64,000 nucleotides of DNA from Micropterus salmoides (Eukaryota; Chordata; Actinopteri; Centrarchiformes; Centrarchidae): contig NW_024040152.1 in the NCBI RefSeq assembly GCF_014851395.1, positions 17,151,308 through 17,215,307 on the forward strand, read 5' to 3'. The position numbers and the translations under genes are program-made. Shown one piece after another: positions 1 through 12,319 of the stretch; the first letter of the stretch is position 1; the number at the start of each line of letters is the position of its first letter. A model generated the notes under the pieces. The model did not search any database. It was given only the letters and a program-made list of their open reading frames with translations, and was not told the origin of the DNA.

Positions 1-3
1 CAG

Positions 4-500
4 CAGGGGTCGGCAAATAAGTTTTGCATCGGAGCAATTTTTTCAACCATTAGATGGTGGATGACATTATAAGACGTCATATTGATATCTATTGGTATGA
101 TGTTTGGTTAGCTCATATGGTAAATTGCAGGACTCACAACCTGAGAGTTCGTGCACACCTTGGGGCTTTTATTTTCTCCAACAAATTGATTCTGCAGTGA
201 CTGTTCGTATTACAGCACGTGCTGCAGTGTTTGATCTGCATCCATCAACCTATGGACGCTTTTTCAATTCCCCATTATCTCCAGGCAGTGGACATTTAGG
301 AGAATCACGTTTTCTGACAGCTCTTTCAGAGTTGTGTCAAGCAAGCTACAAACTCTTTTAATGTAGTTCTGAATTTTTTCAAAGTAAAAGCTCTTCAACT
401 CCAACTACAGCATTACAGTAAACAAGCTTCTTGCACTTTTATTTTGTAGGCAAACCCACTAAAGAGGAAGTGATTATGTGAGTAACTGTTGCTGCCACGA
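4..500. mobile_element. hAT-like MITE copy, right end not found
   Basis: The block starts with a CAGGGGTCGGCAAATAA terminus. It resembles, over about 480 bases, the bounded element at 49420-49977: both share the terminus, the CCTATGGAC, TGTGTCAAGCAAGC and TCAAAGTAAAAGCTCTT words, and the GCACTTTTATTTT / AGAGGAAGTGATT segment near the right. The left target duplication would lie outside the window and I could not find the right terminus, so this copy is probably 3' truncated or diverged. It has no credible coding capacity. It lies downstream of crot and may reach into its 3' UTR. Confidence 0.6.
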
Positions 501-1401
501 CTGTGGTGCAGAAACAGTGATAATGTTTCACACTCTTGGCTTGCATTTTCCATGTTGTCTGTCAGTGGCCAAGTCACAATAACATATGGTTTTACAAAAT
601 AATTAAGTAAATATAATTTCTTAATAAATATACCTAAAGAACCCTCATTTCTTGACTGGCTACTCTCTGCTGTCTCAGAAGAGATACTTTTTGCGCTGTT
701 GTCTGCCACTGTAGCTGTCCTACAGTGGGTAGGGGGCAGTGGTAGACTGGAAAGTTGGTTGCAAATCACAACCCTCACCACTAGATGCCACTAAATCTTA
801 CACACTGAACCTTTAACCAAGTCACAAGAAGATGTTTACTGATTTCAGTCCAACTGAAGTAACACCTGAGTGTTGTTCCACCAATCCAAAAAATAACAAA
901 TATATTTTACTGAACTTCAATCATGAGTTTCACTGGAATGCCTTTTTTACTAAATCGAAGGCCAGCAGCCACAGCAGTCAGAAGTAATTTTCCTGTCAGT
1001 TTTCCACCTCAGAACAGCCTCACTTTCTACTGAATCTTTACCCACTGGAGAACATACATCATAAAAAGATCTTCAGCTTTAGCGTCAGCTCAGTTTAAAG
1101 GTGGATTAATATGGTCAGAATTTAAAATGAAACATTCTCAATAAAATGTGTTCTACAATCATGAAAATCAGAGAATCCGGATAAATATATACACACAAAA
1201 CAACAATTTACACTAAAGGTACATATAAGTACTGATTCTGTACCTTTGCATTGATCTGTGCTGAGAACAAACATGACTATCGCTAGCTGTCAGCTATTAA
1301 CTGACGGTTTGTGAACTGTGTGTCCATTGAAGTTCAAACATATGTTGAGAGGTAAAAGGTAAATTAGCTTGTGTTTAGCTGCTGTCTGTCGGTGTGAGCA
1401 C

Positions 1402-4400
1402 TTAAAGCTGAGATGTGGTGGCCAAGTGGAGCATCTCGTGCAAGGAGCTACAGAAGCTGTTAAATAGTGACACAGCATCTGTCTGATGGCAAGACTTCCA
1501 CGCCGAGATGGAGACCACAATCCTGAAGGGGAAAAAGACAGCGTGGATATGATTGTAGTGGCTGAAAATGTAGGGAAGGTACACACAATGTCAAACTCTA
1601 AACTGCTTAATGAATTTTAACCCTACTGAGGAGGGTGATGTACCACTAGGGCAAATCAAGAAAACATTAAACTAATTTCCTAATGATGGTGAAAACTGTT
1701 TAGTGTATGCACCACTACTACTATTTCTGAAAATCTTTTCATGAACTAGGAAAACCAGCCTTAATTTTGGCTCCATTGGTGGCCATTTTTGAAAGAATGT
1801 GTTTTTAAGGGGTTGGATCTGCATAATGGTCAGTAGAACCTCACGCCGACATCATGACAGTTGGAGAAAAAGATGTTTTATAAAATTTATGAAAACATGC
1901 TTATTTCTTGCCTGCCCACCTGTCATCTCTGATGCGATAGAAAAAGCCATAGCCATGGTGCACCATGGGAGCCACGGCCCCAAGAACTGTGGTGTAGCCC
2001 ACCAGACTGGACGACAGCACAAAGTTACCACCACCGCCACTGCAGACGCAAACACACAACTCAGTTACAGGCAGACAGAAAGACACCCACTATCACTTTT
2101 CAATTTAATGCAATGTCCTTGATAAAATCTGTATTTCAGTTCAGTTTATCAAACGGACCATTTATCAGAATGTTTGTTGTGATCCAGTAGTATTTTTTAA
2201 CCATGCCTTAAAATCTCAAAATCATTCATGTTTACCTGTTCAACCTGTTCTGGTTTAGAGACGTTGAGATTTCAATGTCTGTATGTTTGATAAGCCAAGA
2301 TCAGTTGACAATATGGGCCTATGTGTCATAGTAGGACACAGGCAGGTGCATTTAATTTAATTCTATTCAGGTGAGCCAGTTCCAGCTGTGCATGTCGGCT
2401 CACTGGAACTGACCTCTTTGCATAGAGGGGATCTGTGAAGAGTTCTGGAGTGGGACGTCCCTCCTCCTTGGCAATAAGATACAGCCCAAGAAGATGCCTG
2501 TCAAAACCTGGCAACAGTGTCACAACATCAAAATGAATTTACAACAATGTAAAGCCAATGTTTATAATATTTTGAATCATGCATTGACTGGTTTTATTTG
2601 TACATTAGGAACGTTCGAGATGCCGACTGCAGGCGACTTCAGGGGTGGGGAATAAAAACGGCGCTGTCAAGTCGGGACATATTATACCTGCACGAGCTTA
2701 CTGTAAAGCTGAGATCAGTGACTGAACTTACAGCATTTGCAAAGAAAAATGCCGCAAGACCGGGCAATAGTGTGGTTCCAACTTTGTGCAGTCGGAGAAA
2801 AGCGACTGCGGCCGCCAGATTCGGTGCCTCCAGATGCCATGCTCCTGCAAAGTTTTAATGTCATGTGACAACGTGACGTTTTGCAGCGCCAGCGAAAGTT
2901 GGACACAATTTCTAACCAGCATGCCTTATTTTAAGTCCTGCATGCATCACGTTAAGTCAGCGCTGCATGAAGTCAAAGGTAACTCATGTTATGTTTGTTG
3001 GTGAGTCACTGCCACCAACTGCAAATGCTGATTAGCAGAGTAGCATGTAGCACGTGTGTTGATGTGTGTTCTTGGGGCAATTGTTGTTTTACAAACAAAG
3101 GGGGAAGGACCCAGAAGTTGCTCTTAAGCTCTACTAGTGGTCAAAAACGCCACCTGGTATCTTTAAAGTTATTCTTCCACTCGTGATATTTCTTCCTGAC
3201 ACGAGGAACAATGTACAATAACTATTTTGACAGTAAGTCTACACCTTTTGTAAATCCAGTTTTCATGTTACTGTGTCAGTATTTTTACCTTTGTTCTAAC
3301 TCTTATTTATGGCAGATCATGTTTTTCTGATTTGTAATCACTATCAGTTGAATTGGTTGTGTTTTATCAAATATTGTTTTCACTGTTTGGCAATTGCTTC
3401 CAGTAAAAAATTCAAAGGAAAACTCCTGTCTTCAACCTAGTTTTTGGAAGTGTTTTTAGCTCATTATAGCTGTGCACCTACATGCATAGTGAGGAGGAAA
3501 AAGAATTTCCATTAATGGAAATGTACAAACTAACCTTTAAAAAAAAAAAAACTTTTACAGCAAACTAACCTTTTCCTTCCTGGGCTTCAGCCATCAGTTT
3601 GTTGTGTTTATTGAAGGCCACCAGCAGGGCTTTCCTCTTGGCATTAACCTGACAGAAAAATGTTTACGTAGCATGTCAAATGAGCAATGACCGCTTCCAC
3701 CTCCTTTGTTGGTGGGATTTTACCACAGTGCAGGGTTTCAGACATACACACACTCACGTCGCACGAGGGGTCCATCATGGCTTCACACCACTTCAGTGCC
3801 TCCTGGGTGCAGGGCCGCATAGTCTCCGTCCTACCATGGTAGAACTTGCGAGTCATTGCTGTCTCATAACAACTTCCTGGCCTGAGAGGCAAAAGAACAG
3901 ACATTCAGGGTCATTCACTTCTTAGACTTCAATCATCGGTACATTTTAAACCAGTACATTTTAAACCAGTACATACTTTTTGTATATTCTGTAGTAGGCC
4001 AACTGCATTGCTAGTTGAACAAAAGTGTCTGGATGCAGCTTTTTCTGTTTAATGGCTGCTTTTCCAAATGCAGTGAAGGCGTAACACACCACCTGCAGGT
4101 CCTGTGTCTGTAAAACCAGCGACAGAGAGGACATTCACACAGCTGCGACTACGGACAAGTCATTTGCATCATGTTTTTTTTCTAGCATAGTAGCATAAAT
4201 TCGTATTTAATATTGGCTCACCGACTCCAGGTATTGCTGTTTGGCGTGGCTGATGTCACTCCGGACTTGTTCGTCCACAGTAAACACCAGCTCTTCAGGA
4301 ACGGGCACGTGTCTGACTGCGTCTGAGCCCTAAAAAGCACAGATATCAATATGTATCATTCAGTAACAAGTACTATTTTACCTAATGTACAGAATCAAGT

Positions 4401-7400
4401 AATAGTCAATGTTTACCTTCCATTTGCCTTCTGCAGCTTTAATTTGCTGGTCCAGATACCAACACATAGACACCAGTACCATGGCATCATATGGTGCATG
4501 CTGAAAAACAATTTGATTGAAGGTTTCAATCTATTATTTTTAACCCCTTAAGAAAGTTCTGAAGTTTATACATAGTAGAATTTTATCCGAGACATCAAGA
4601 CGAACAGCATTAAAAGAAATGTGTCTCTAGCACGACACACACATACAAACTCACATCACACGTGGATCCAAAAGTGCCATTGGCGAACACGAGTGAATTG
4701 TACGATTTGTCACCCCAGCGGATGGTGGCGTCGCCTGTAAGGGCTTCCCGGGTTATCTGTGTTAAGAATCGTAATTACACACAACTATTTTCTTTTAGCC
4801 AGCCAGAGTAAGTTATGAAATCATACTTCAACTTTGTGCAGCCCCCACATTTGTGTAGTTCTCTGGAGTAGAGTAGGGTTTTGTTTCGTCCAGAGATACG
4901 ACGAACAGGCTGCTCTGGATGGTCTCCAGGATGGTCTTATTGTGTGGATCAATGCTTATTAGATGCTCCCTGGCCTGCAGAGACAGTGAACTGTTAAATG
5001 CTGACAATAGTGATCCTGAGTATGCTTTGTAATATTAGAATGTTTTCACAAATGCAATCCATAATCCATTTTAGATCTTATTTGGCCAGATGAACAGCAA
5101 AGTCTCCAAACATGAGCACCCTTACTTTCGCCCAGCGAGTCCTCTCCTCTGAGGTGAGAGCAGCCACTCCATCTCCCTCTGGCTCTCCCTCACAGCGCTC
5201 TGTCACATAGCTCAACTGCCTACAGGTGAACACAAACACACACACACACAGAAAATAAAATAAGGAACATTACGACATGATGAGCCTCGTAGCTACTGTA
5301 GCTAGCAGTTGTGACAGTGTTTGCTACGGGACTGATGGTGCTGCCTGAAACTCTACAGAAAAAAGGATAAACAGCATCCTGCATGAACAATCCATTGTCA
5401 ACACAATCTGACTTTTAGTTCATGAGTGTGTTAAGGTCTCCCGACAGCCTGCACTCAGATTACTGCCTACAGCAAGATAACTTTAATACCTTCTACACCT
5501 TTTTTTGAGGAAACTGAATAAAATACTTTTCAAGACTTTTCAAGACCTGCAGTTTCAGACCATGCATTGTTACACGATTGCAGTACAGTAGATTCAACAA
5601 TATGGAACATGGAAACTTGAACACCACCAGCCGGGACTCAAATGTTATATAAAATTTAAAAAAGTATTACATGTAATTCAAATCATGAATGAATCATAAA
5701 AACAAAGTTTTGTTCACTTTTTTTTTCCAAAAGCCAAAAGATCTGTTTGTTTTCTTTTCCATTCCAAGAAAAATTAGGTCCAAATATTTCCTATACAGCA
5801 GCAGTCACAGGTACTATCATTCCTATAACATTAAAATGTTTCCTCTGTCCCTGCATCTCTCTCTCCAACCCTCAACCGGACGTTTGTTGTCTTGGTTACA
5901 AGGTTTCATATTCGAATTTAATTCTTGACTGGTGTGTACTTGTAATCACTACCTGAGTAGTTCTGGAGGGGTGAGGATCTGTCCGTCATAGAGAGCGTCA
6001 AATGTGAAGATCCGTCCACGACACATCACTACCAAATGGGAGGGGCACGGACCCTCACGCTCTGTGACACAGCACAAAATGCGCTTACACAACAGTGATA
6101 TGTAAACTGAGAAAGTGGGCTAAAGAGCAGAGAAGGTTAGAGATAAGAGCCAAGTTTAGTCTACCGGTCTTAAAGTAGTTACGAATGGTGTCCTTCTTTA
6201 CTCCAGGTACTTTGCAAGTGCAGAACAGCATTCTGAACTGGTCCATATCTAATGCTGTTTTGCCAGCTTTCTGAGGAGCCAGCCTCTCCCTAAAACATCC
6301 ATATAGAAGAAAATAAAACAAATCACATATATAAAACATGACTCGTAAATGTAAAAAAGCGATAAGCGAGTGTGTGAACATCCTCACGTGCGGATCAGGT
6401 TCCAGTACTGTAGCGTATGCCATGTGTTTATACTGGCCCTCTGTAGATGAGTTCCCTCTGCAGGGGGCCAGCAGTGCTCCAGGTAGGGTCCCGGGCCGCC
6501 AAAGTTCACATTCAGCTGAGAGGGGATGCGGACCTCCAGATAGGCAACGTCTAACCACCATTCTTCCAGCTGGGAAATAAAGACGTTAGGTAAAACATAC
6601 ATGACCGAAGTTGACATCTGTAACATTTAGAGCGCAATTACACACCCAGTTTTTCTTTGTCCTGGCTCTCTGCAGTAGTTTCAAGTGCAGCTCTTTCCCA
6701 ACACCCTCTTGAAATTTCTTCACAATGTCCGCTGTAGCCTTAAACTCAGTCTCAGATGCAAATGGATGAACTGATGGAAAACATGGCAGTGCAAAAAGAG
6801 TCAGTCTGTCAAGCAAGAGCACCAGCATCAGCTTCTGGGCTTTGGGAACATTAATGCCTATAAATACAGTACAGTTAATATGAAACACACAATCAAACAT
6901 GCAATCAGCTTTTTGACAGACTTGTATGTGTCCTGTTACAATATTCAGAATTTAAGACCTACTGATTTTCACCTCTAACCACGGTGTTCTGGGGAAAAGA
7001 ACTGTTGTACCTATGACTATGACCTATGAAGTAAACTCATATCATATAGTTTCAGTATTGATGGTATATTTTAATTAAAACATTCATGCACCCATTCATT
7101 TTTGCTCTAATCCACCAATTTTAGATACACCAGGAACCAGTTCAAAACCAAATTATGTTTGGTTGGGCTTTACAGGGTTAAAGGGCAAAATTACAGAATC
7201 ACACTTCTTGCACTAGAGCTGCAACGATTTATCAATTAGTATTAAATTAATCGCCAGGTATTTTGATAAATCCATTAATCAGTAGGAGTAATTATTTAAG
7301 AAAGAAAAGTCAAAATTCAATGTGAATATTTTCTGTTTTCTTTACTTCTCTATGACAGTGAACTGAATATCTTTGGGTTGTGAACAAAACAAGACATTTG

Positions 7401-7797
7401 AGGACACCATCTTGGGCTTTGGGAAACAAACAACTAATCGATTCATTGAGAAAATAATCGACCGATTAATTGACAGTGAAAATAATCACTAGTTGCAGCC
7501 CTATCTCACACTGGTAAATATTTACATACAGACAAATAGCAGCAGTGAGCAGTTTACACCATGTTGAATTTTCTTAATTATTTAAAGCATTTGTTTGTGT
7601 AAATATTTGAAGTTTGCATGGTAAATATTTACAAAACCTGAAACAGAGTAACTCAGCAGGTGGAACAAAGCTACTATCCTACCTGCTTCCAGGTACTTGA
7701 AAAGGCTCATCTCTAGTGACGGGACAGGCAGCGGTGGCAGGCTGCTTTGGTACCCGAAGGTCCGCTCTGGCAGAGACTCTGACAAATGATTAGCCAT
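1402..7797 (-). CDS. crot: Peroxisomal carnitine O-octanoyltransferase, 16 coding exons
   Basis: The enzyme transfers medium- and branched-chain acyl groups between CoA and carnitine in peroxisomes. Coding exons in transcript order are 7797-7683, 6770-6646, 6569-6388, 6289-6165, 6061-5953, 5219-5126, 4974-4849, 4756-4655, 4500-4417, 4329-4222, 4107-3977, 3881-3758, 3648-3570, 2507-2414, 2039-1920 and 1522-1402. They total 1839 nt, or 612 codons plus stop, equal to the length I know for human CROT. The start ATG at 7797 gives MANHLSES and then the conserved ERTFGYQSSLPPLPVPSLE. The choline/carnitine acyltransferase signature is clear, with FDRHLLGLYLIAKEEG and a GGGGNFVLSSSLVGY-type stretch near the C-terminus. 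The catalytic His is residue 327, at the start of the HAPYDAM exon. The protein ends in SQL, resembling a PTS1 signal. All introns are GT-AG; the donor after 4849 (gtgggg) is weak, but it is the choice that preserves frame and length. Each exon was matched by eye from memory of the family. Confidence 0.95.
2508..3569. other. crot intron with locally GC-richer block
   Basis: This is an intron between two crot coding exons. The part at roughly 2605-2900 is richer in G+C and CpG than its surroundings and has short open frames without recognisable similarity. It may be an old transposon piece, but I could not name a family. The remainder is AT-rich and I see nothing in it. Confidence 0.3.
3939..3974. 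repeat. 15-bp tandem duplication beside a crot splice donor
   Basis: The unit GTACATTTTAAACCA occurs twice in tandem, followed by a partial third copy (GTACAT). On the minus strand this repeat begins immediately inside the intron downstream of the exon ending at 3977, directly after the donor GT. Confidence 0.85.
7206..7503. mobile_element. Dispersed MITE, 'agggctgcaact' family (copy A)
   Basis: The copy begins with GAGCTGCAACGATTTATCAATTA and ends with AATAATCACTAGTTGCAGCCCT, so the ends are inverted copies of each other. The interior is rich in ATTAATCG-type words. The same terminal words recur at 24957, 51696, 55386, 55656 and 57960 in this window. The element is short and non-coding and lies in crot intron 2 (before the second coding exon). 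An origin from a hAT-like transposon is plausible but not shown here. Confidence 0.7.
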
Positions 7798-7959
7798 TTC
7801 TTCCTTCTGTAATTTAAATAACACGTTTCAAATTATGTCGTAATTATACAGAAAAGGGGTGCAGTTAGCCCAGGTGGTAGAATACTTTATACTTTCCACT
7901 TTATACTTTACATTACAAGATGATGAGGATGATGAGGTTGTTCTCCAGGAAAGCCTAAA

Positions 7960-8770
7960 TAGTTATGTACTTCAATGATGGTTATTATCATCATCATCTT
8001 CAACCACTTACACATGGTCGGGTCACGGGGAAAGCAGCTCCAACAGGGGATCCCAAACTTCCCTTTCCCGAGACACACTATCCAGCTCTGACTGGGGGAT
8101 CCCGAGATGTTCCCAGGCAAGTGTGATCTCTTTCCCTTGTCCTGGTTCTTGCCCGAGGCCGTCTCAAAGCTGGACAAGCCTGTAACACCTCCCTAAGGAG
8201 ACGTCTACCAACTGGCTCCTTTCGCCGCAAAGGAGCAGAGGCTCTAGAGTTCCTCACTGACGACTGAGCTTCTCACCCCATCTCTAAGGGAGATGCTAGC
8301 CACCCTCCAGAGAAAAACCATTTTGGCCGCTTGTACGTGCGATCTAGTTCTAGGTAGGTGAGGGTAAGGTAGAACGAAAACTGACCAGTAGACTTTTCGT
8401 CACGATGGTGCAGTAATACCTCCAATACTCCAATTTTCCAGCCAGTCTCCCGGTCCAATGTCCCCTCATTCGCGAACAAGACCCCAAGGTACTTGAACTC
8501 CTTCACTTGGTGTTAGTACTCATCCCCTACCTGGAGTAGGCACTCCATCGGTTAATTGCTGCGAACCATGGACTCAGACTTAATCGTCATCCCCGCCACT
8601 TCGCGTTGAGCTGTGAACCGTTCCAGTGAGTGCTGAAGGTCAAGGACTGATGATTCCATCATGGCCACTTCCATTCATCTGTGATGAGATCCCCAGCCCA
8701 CTGAACTGCAATCCCTCCCCACCCCAACTATGCCTCAATATCCTGTCCATGAATTTCACAAACCAGTGAC
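7960..8770 (-). mobile_element. Non-LTR retrotransposon 3' fragment, RTE/Rex3-like
   Basis: Read on the minus strand, the segment encodes broken pieces typical of the C-terminal part of a LINE ORF2: VKEFKYLGVLF-type text (seen as EFKYLGVLFANEG near 8500), then GSPSQSW, GKGKFGIPCWSCFPRDP, and finally a short ATGATGATAAT-rich tail near 7970-8000. Frames are interrupted and the reverse-transcriptase core is only partly present near 8550-8760. The tail and the sequence style suggest RTE/Rex3, but the clade assignment is from memory. The insertion lies in the first crot intron. Confidence 0.6.
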
Positions 8771-9516
8771 AAAGCGCGTGATGATTATTATAATTAGCAT
8801 AATATGACCTTTAAGTAAAAATTTTAATCCAGGATTTACTTGTAACGGAGTACAAAAATAAATAGTACTTCTTCCCCCACTGGATGATCCCTGAGCAAGT
8901 ATGCACAGTATACAGTAGATAAGAGATTTGAATTTCACTGTTCCCACAGTCAGTTTAGCATTTGGCGAAATACCCCCAAAATATGACTTTTCCTGCCACT
9001 TATAATATCACATAGTTTGTATGCTAGAATAATAAGTAACGTAGCTTTAAAATGTTCATAGGCTGTGTTGCTATCTTTATCAAACATTTTAGTTCATAAA
9101 CTGTTTTTTACGACCCGATATGAATCGATAAATGTTGTTAGTGTAACTTGGCTTACAGAGTACCAACCTGCATGATGAAAGCACTCAGATATTAGGATTT
9201 TTTTACTTGTTTATAAGTTAATAAATGCAAACGGACTTAACGGTTTTCCTTAAGCTAGCTAACGTTACTCGTCAGTCTGAAAACGTTTGCACTCGTTTAA
9301 CCTTATTATTAAATCAAAAGGACCTCAAAAGTTTTCAGTGCACTAGCTAGTTAAGGTTACTGAGCTGTTAAGGTGCACTAGTTAGCGAACTTAACGTTGC
9401 TCTCGCTCGCCTTCGGTTTTATACCAACAACGTTTGACATGTAACTTAAGTTAGCGTTAGGTTAAACTTGATTAAAAAACGTCAATCGTAGCTTTCAATC
9501 ACCCCTGTCAGCTCAC

Positions 9517-9700
9517 CTTCTTCAGGATATGTTGACTTTAGTTTACAGCAGAAATATCTTTAGCCAGCTGGCAGGTGAAGTGGTTGAAAGTGTTGTTGAA
9601 AGTGTTGTTTGCAGCTGCAGCAGCAGCAGCTCTTCCTCACCTTTACCCCACTGAACACCCGGCGCCAGCCCGGAAGACCCCACTGCTCATGCGCAATGCA
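9517..9700 (-). promoter_or_regulatory. crot: Likely crot 5' UTR exon and promoter
   Basis: A good minus-strand donor (GAAG|gtgagc) ends at 9517. The next downstream acceptor (ttacag at 7808-7807) opens the first coding exon, so 9517 to about 9650 is a plausible non-coding first exon. Beyond it the sequence becomes GC-richer with a CAGCAG run, a GGCGCC block and a partial NRF1-like word (catgcgcaatgc). The transcription start is not visible from sequence. Confidence 0.5.
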
Positions 9701-10860
9701 CTTGACCTACATTTAGTCAGTGAAATAATGAGGCATTGATATCAAGTTTATCTGCTGCAGAGGGGTGAGAGGTGGATTGATTTAGAGGCCAAACGACCAA
9801 AATGGACCATAAAACTCGAAACAAGACCCACAATAGTTCTACACACAGAGGGGACTTACAAATTAATAACGTTTTAGCAGTGAAAATAATGAAGGTGGAC
9901 AAACAGGTCCACAGGTCAATGTCACATTAAACCTTTCTCAACAGCCAATTCAAACAATTCTTGAAAATGCACTATATAGTCAAAAGTATGAGGACATTTG
10001 TCTACACAGTTTTGAGTATTTTTGGTGTGGCTCTGTTCATAGATTGGACTACATCTATTATTCCAATGATGGGGAATCATATAGAATAGTCTCATGTAAT
10101 AATATATAATAAAATACGCTGAGTTGCCAGTTTATTAAAACCAATGCAATCTAATGCAGCAGTCCTGCAGTGATTCCTACCTTCGTGGACGTTATATTAA
10201 TGTTCTGTTTTCAGAGAGGTGTTGATTCACCTGCATGGTTATTTTGGAGGCTGCGGTTTGTGGTGCGGTTGAACTGTATAGCGTTATGTTAACAGACGAT
10301 TATTTTGTCTACCCCATTTATATCAATAAAGGTATGCTAAATAACAAGAAACAACAAAACAAAAACATTTCAGAAAGAGGTTTTATTTTCAAAATATTTG
10401 CAGAATGTTCAGATTTGACGCCATTTAATTAGTCATATTCTGATTAGGAATCAAGCTACACATCAAAGTGTACAGGCATTATTATACTAGACCTATATAA
10501 TATTTTGTTTTGTTTGTCTTGCCGTGTGTTGTTGTTTTATTGCTACTGTTGCAGAACCAACTGCCCCTCTGGGACAAATAAAAGCCTCGAACTTGAACTT
10601 ATATATTTTTTATACATGTGGATTATAACAATTAACTATATAAATTAGATAAAATAGCAATTAGAATTTTTTTATATTTTAACCTTAAAGGATGCATGGG
10701 AGTTCAATTGCATACATGAATAAGAATAAACTATGTAAACAAAAGACAAACCATGGAGAAATATTAAATCACACTTTATGCTGCATATTTATGGCCTCTG
10801 AAAGCAGAAGGCTACTTGTTATATAGACAGCAGCAATGTTTTAGTAATTCAGTTAGTAGA
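9700..10860. repeat. crot-acbd7 intergenic region with old repeats
   Basis: About 1.2 kb separates the crot promoter from the 3' end of acbd7. It contains a Tc1-type terminal sequence (CACTATATAGTCAAAAGTATG at 9970-9990) without a visible partner. A block at about 10120-10345 (GAGTTGCCAGTTTATTA..., TTTGGAGGCTGCGGTTTGTGG) resembles a widespread fish repeat. A LINE-like 3' tail lies near 10555-10600 (CTGGGACAAATAAA). No gene is recognisable here. Confidence 0.4.
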
Positions 10861-10912
10861 CTATTGTTGTTTTTTGCATTAACTCGGCTTCTTCTTCAGT
10901 TTATTGCAAATC

Positions 10913-12009
10913 TTACAGGCCATATTTGCTGATGATTTCCTTTCCAAGTGTAATGTAGGCTGACATGGCATCATCCTTGGACATTCCTGAAAGAAGGTGG
11001 ACATACAAAGTATCTGGATTAAAAACACAAAGTATCACTGTGTTTGCTTACTGATACGTATAAGAATCCTGGCATCATTGGTAGCTCAGAATGATGCATT
11101 AAATTGCAGCTGATAGCAAGCAACAAGCCCTGTCTTTTAATTTTACACCTACAAGCATTTCTTACCTTTCCTGGAGCTCCAGGCGTCCCACTTGGCTTTT
11201 CCTTTAAAGTCCAGCGTTCCTGGTCTTTCTACAAATGTGACACAGAGAGAAGGAAATGTTCAGAATATAGAGACCATTGCATGGAAATGATACTGTTTTT
11301 TACTGCAGCAAGAAACATCTCAAAAATCTGTCTTTTTCTCTATCGGCCTGATCTCGAGAAGGTCATCAATGCTTTAATATCATCTTGGTTAGATTTACTG
11401 TAATTCATTATATTAAGAGCTAAGCAAAAAAAAAATCTTAACGTCTTCAGCTGGTAAAAAATGCAGCTGCTCGGCTTATAATAAATACTAGAAGACAAGA
11501 TCACATCAGTCTTGTTTTAGCCTCCGTTCACTGGTTACCAGTACAGAATTGATTTTAAGGTTTTACTGATCACATTTAAAGTACTTCATGGTTCTGCTGC
11601 TTGTTACATTGCTGAGTTGCTGCACCACTATGAGCCAGAACGCAGCCTCAGATCCTTGGGCAGGGCTCTGTTGGCTGTTCCAAAGTCCCGGCTCCAGACT
11701 AAAGGTGACTGGGCTTTTGCAATCATGGCCCCTCAACTCTGCAACGCCCTGTCCAAGAACCTGAGGCTTGCAGGATCTGTGACATCTTTTAAACCACAGC
11801 ATACAATTTTAAAAAAGCCTTTTATTGCTAAATTGTCTCACCTGTTTATTAATACTATCATTATATAACATTATATCACTGTGGGGATCTTTCCATTTGA
11901 ATTTTGTATAATTTTAATTGCCTCAGTCCTGAAATGTTTCCTTCATTAAAATTCTTCAACCATGTAAAGCATTTTGTAACTTTATTTTGATAAGTGCTGC
12001 CTATTATTA

Positions 12010-12053
<44 letters not shown>

Positions 12054-12262
12054 CCTGTGTTAATGTCTCCGACAACTGCCTGCTTATAAAGGCCGTACAG
12101 GTCCAGCAGCTCCTCATCCGTAGGCCTCGTCTTTACCTTTTTCACATCCTCTGCAATCTTGTCAAACTCTGCCTGCAGGTCAGTAAAGAAACAGTCAAGT
12201 CACTCTCTATTACTGATAAATAATTCAAGAGGTATCCATTATGTTTGCACAAGGTAAGCATG

Positions 12263-12319
<57 letters not shown>

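Noticed and set aside
413..781. 122-codon minus-strand open frame near the left edge
   Set aside because: It overlaps the hAT-like repeat and downstream non-coding sequence and resembles no known protein.
3939..3974. Short direct repeats considered as a CRISPR array
   Set aside because: The 15-bp units have no spacers and the window is a vertebrate nuclear sequence.
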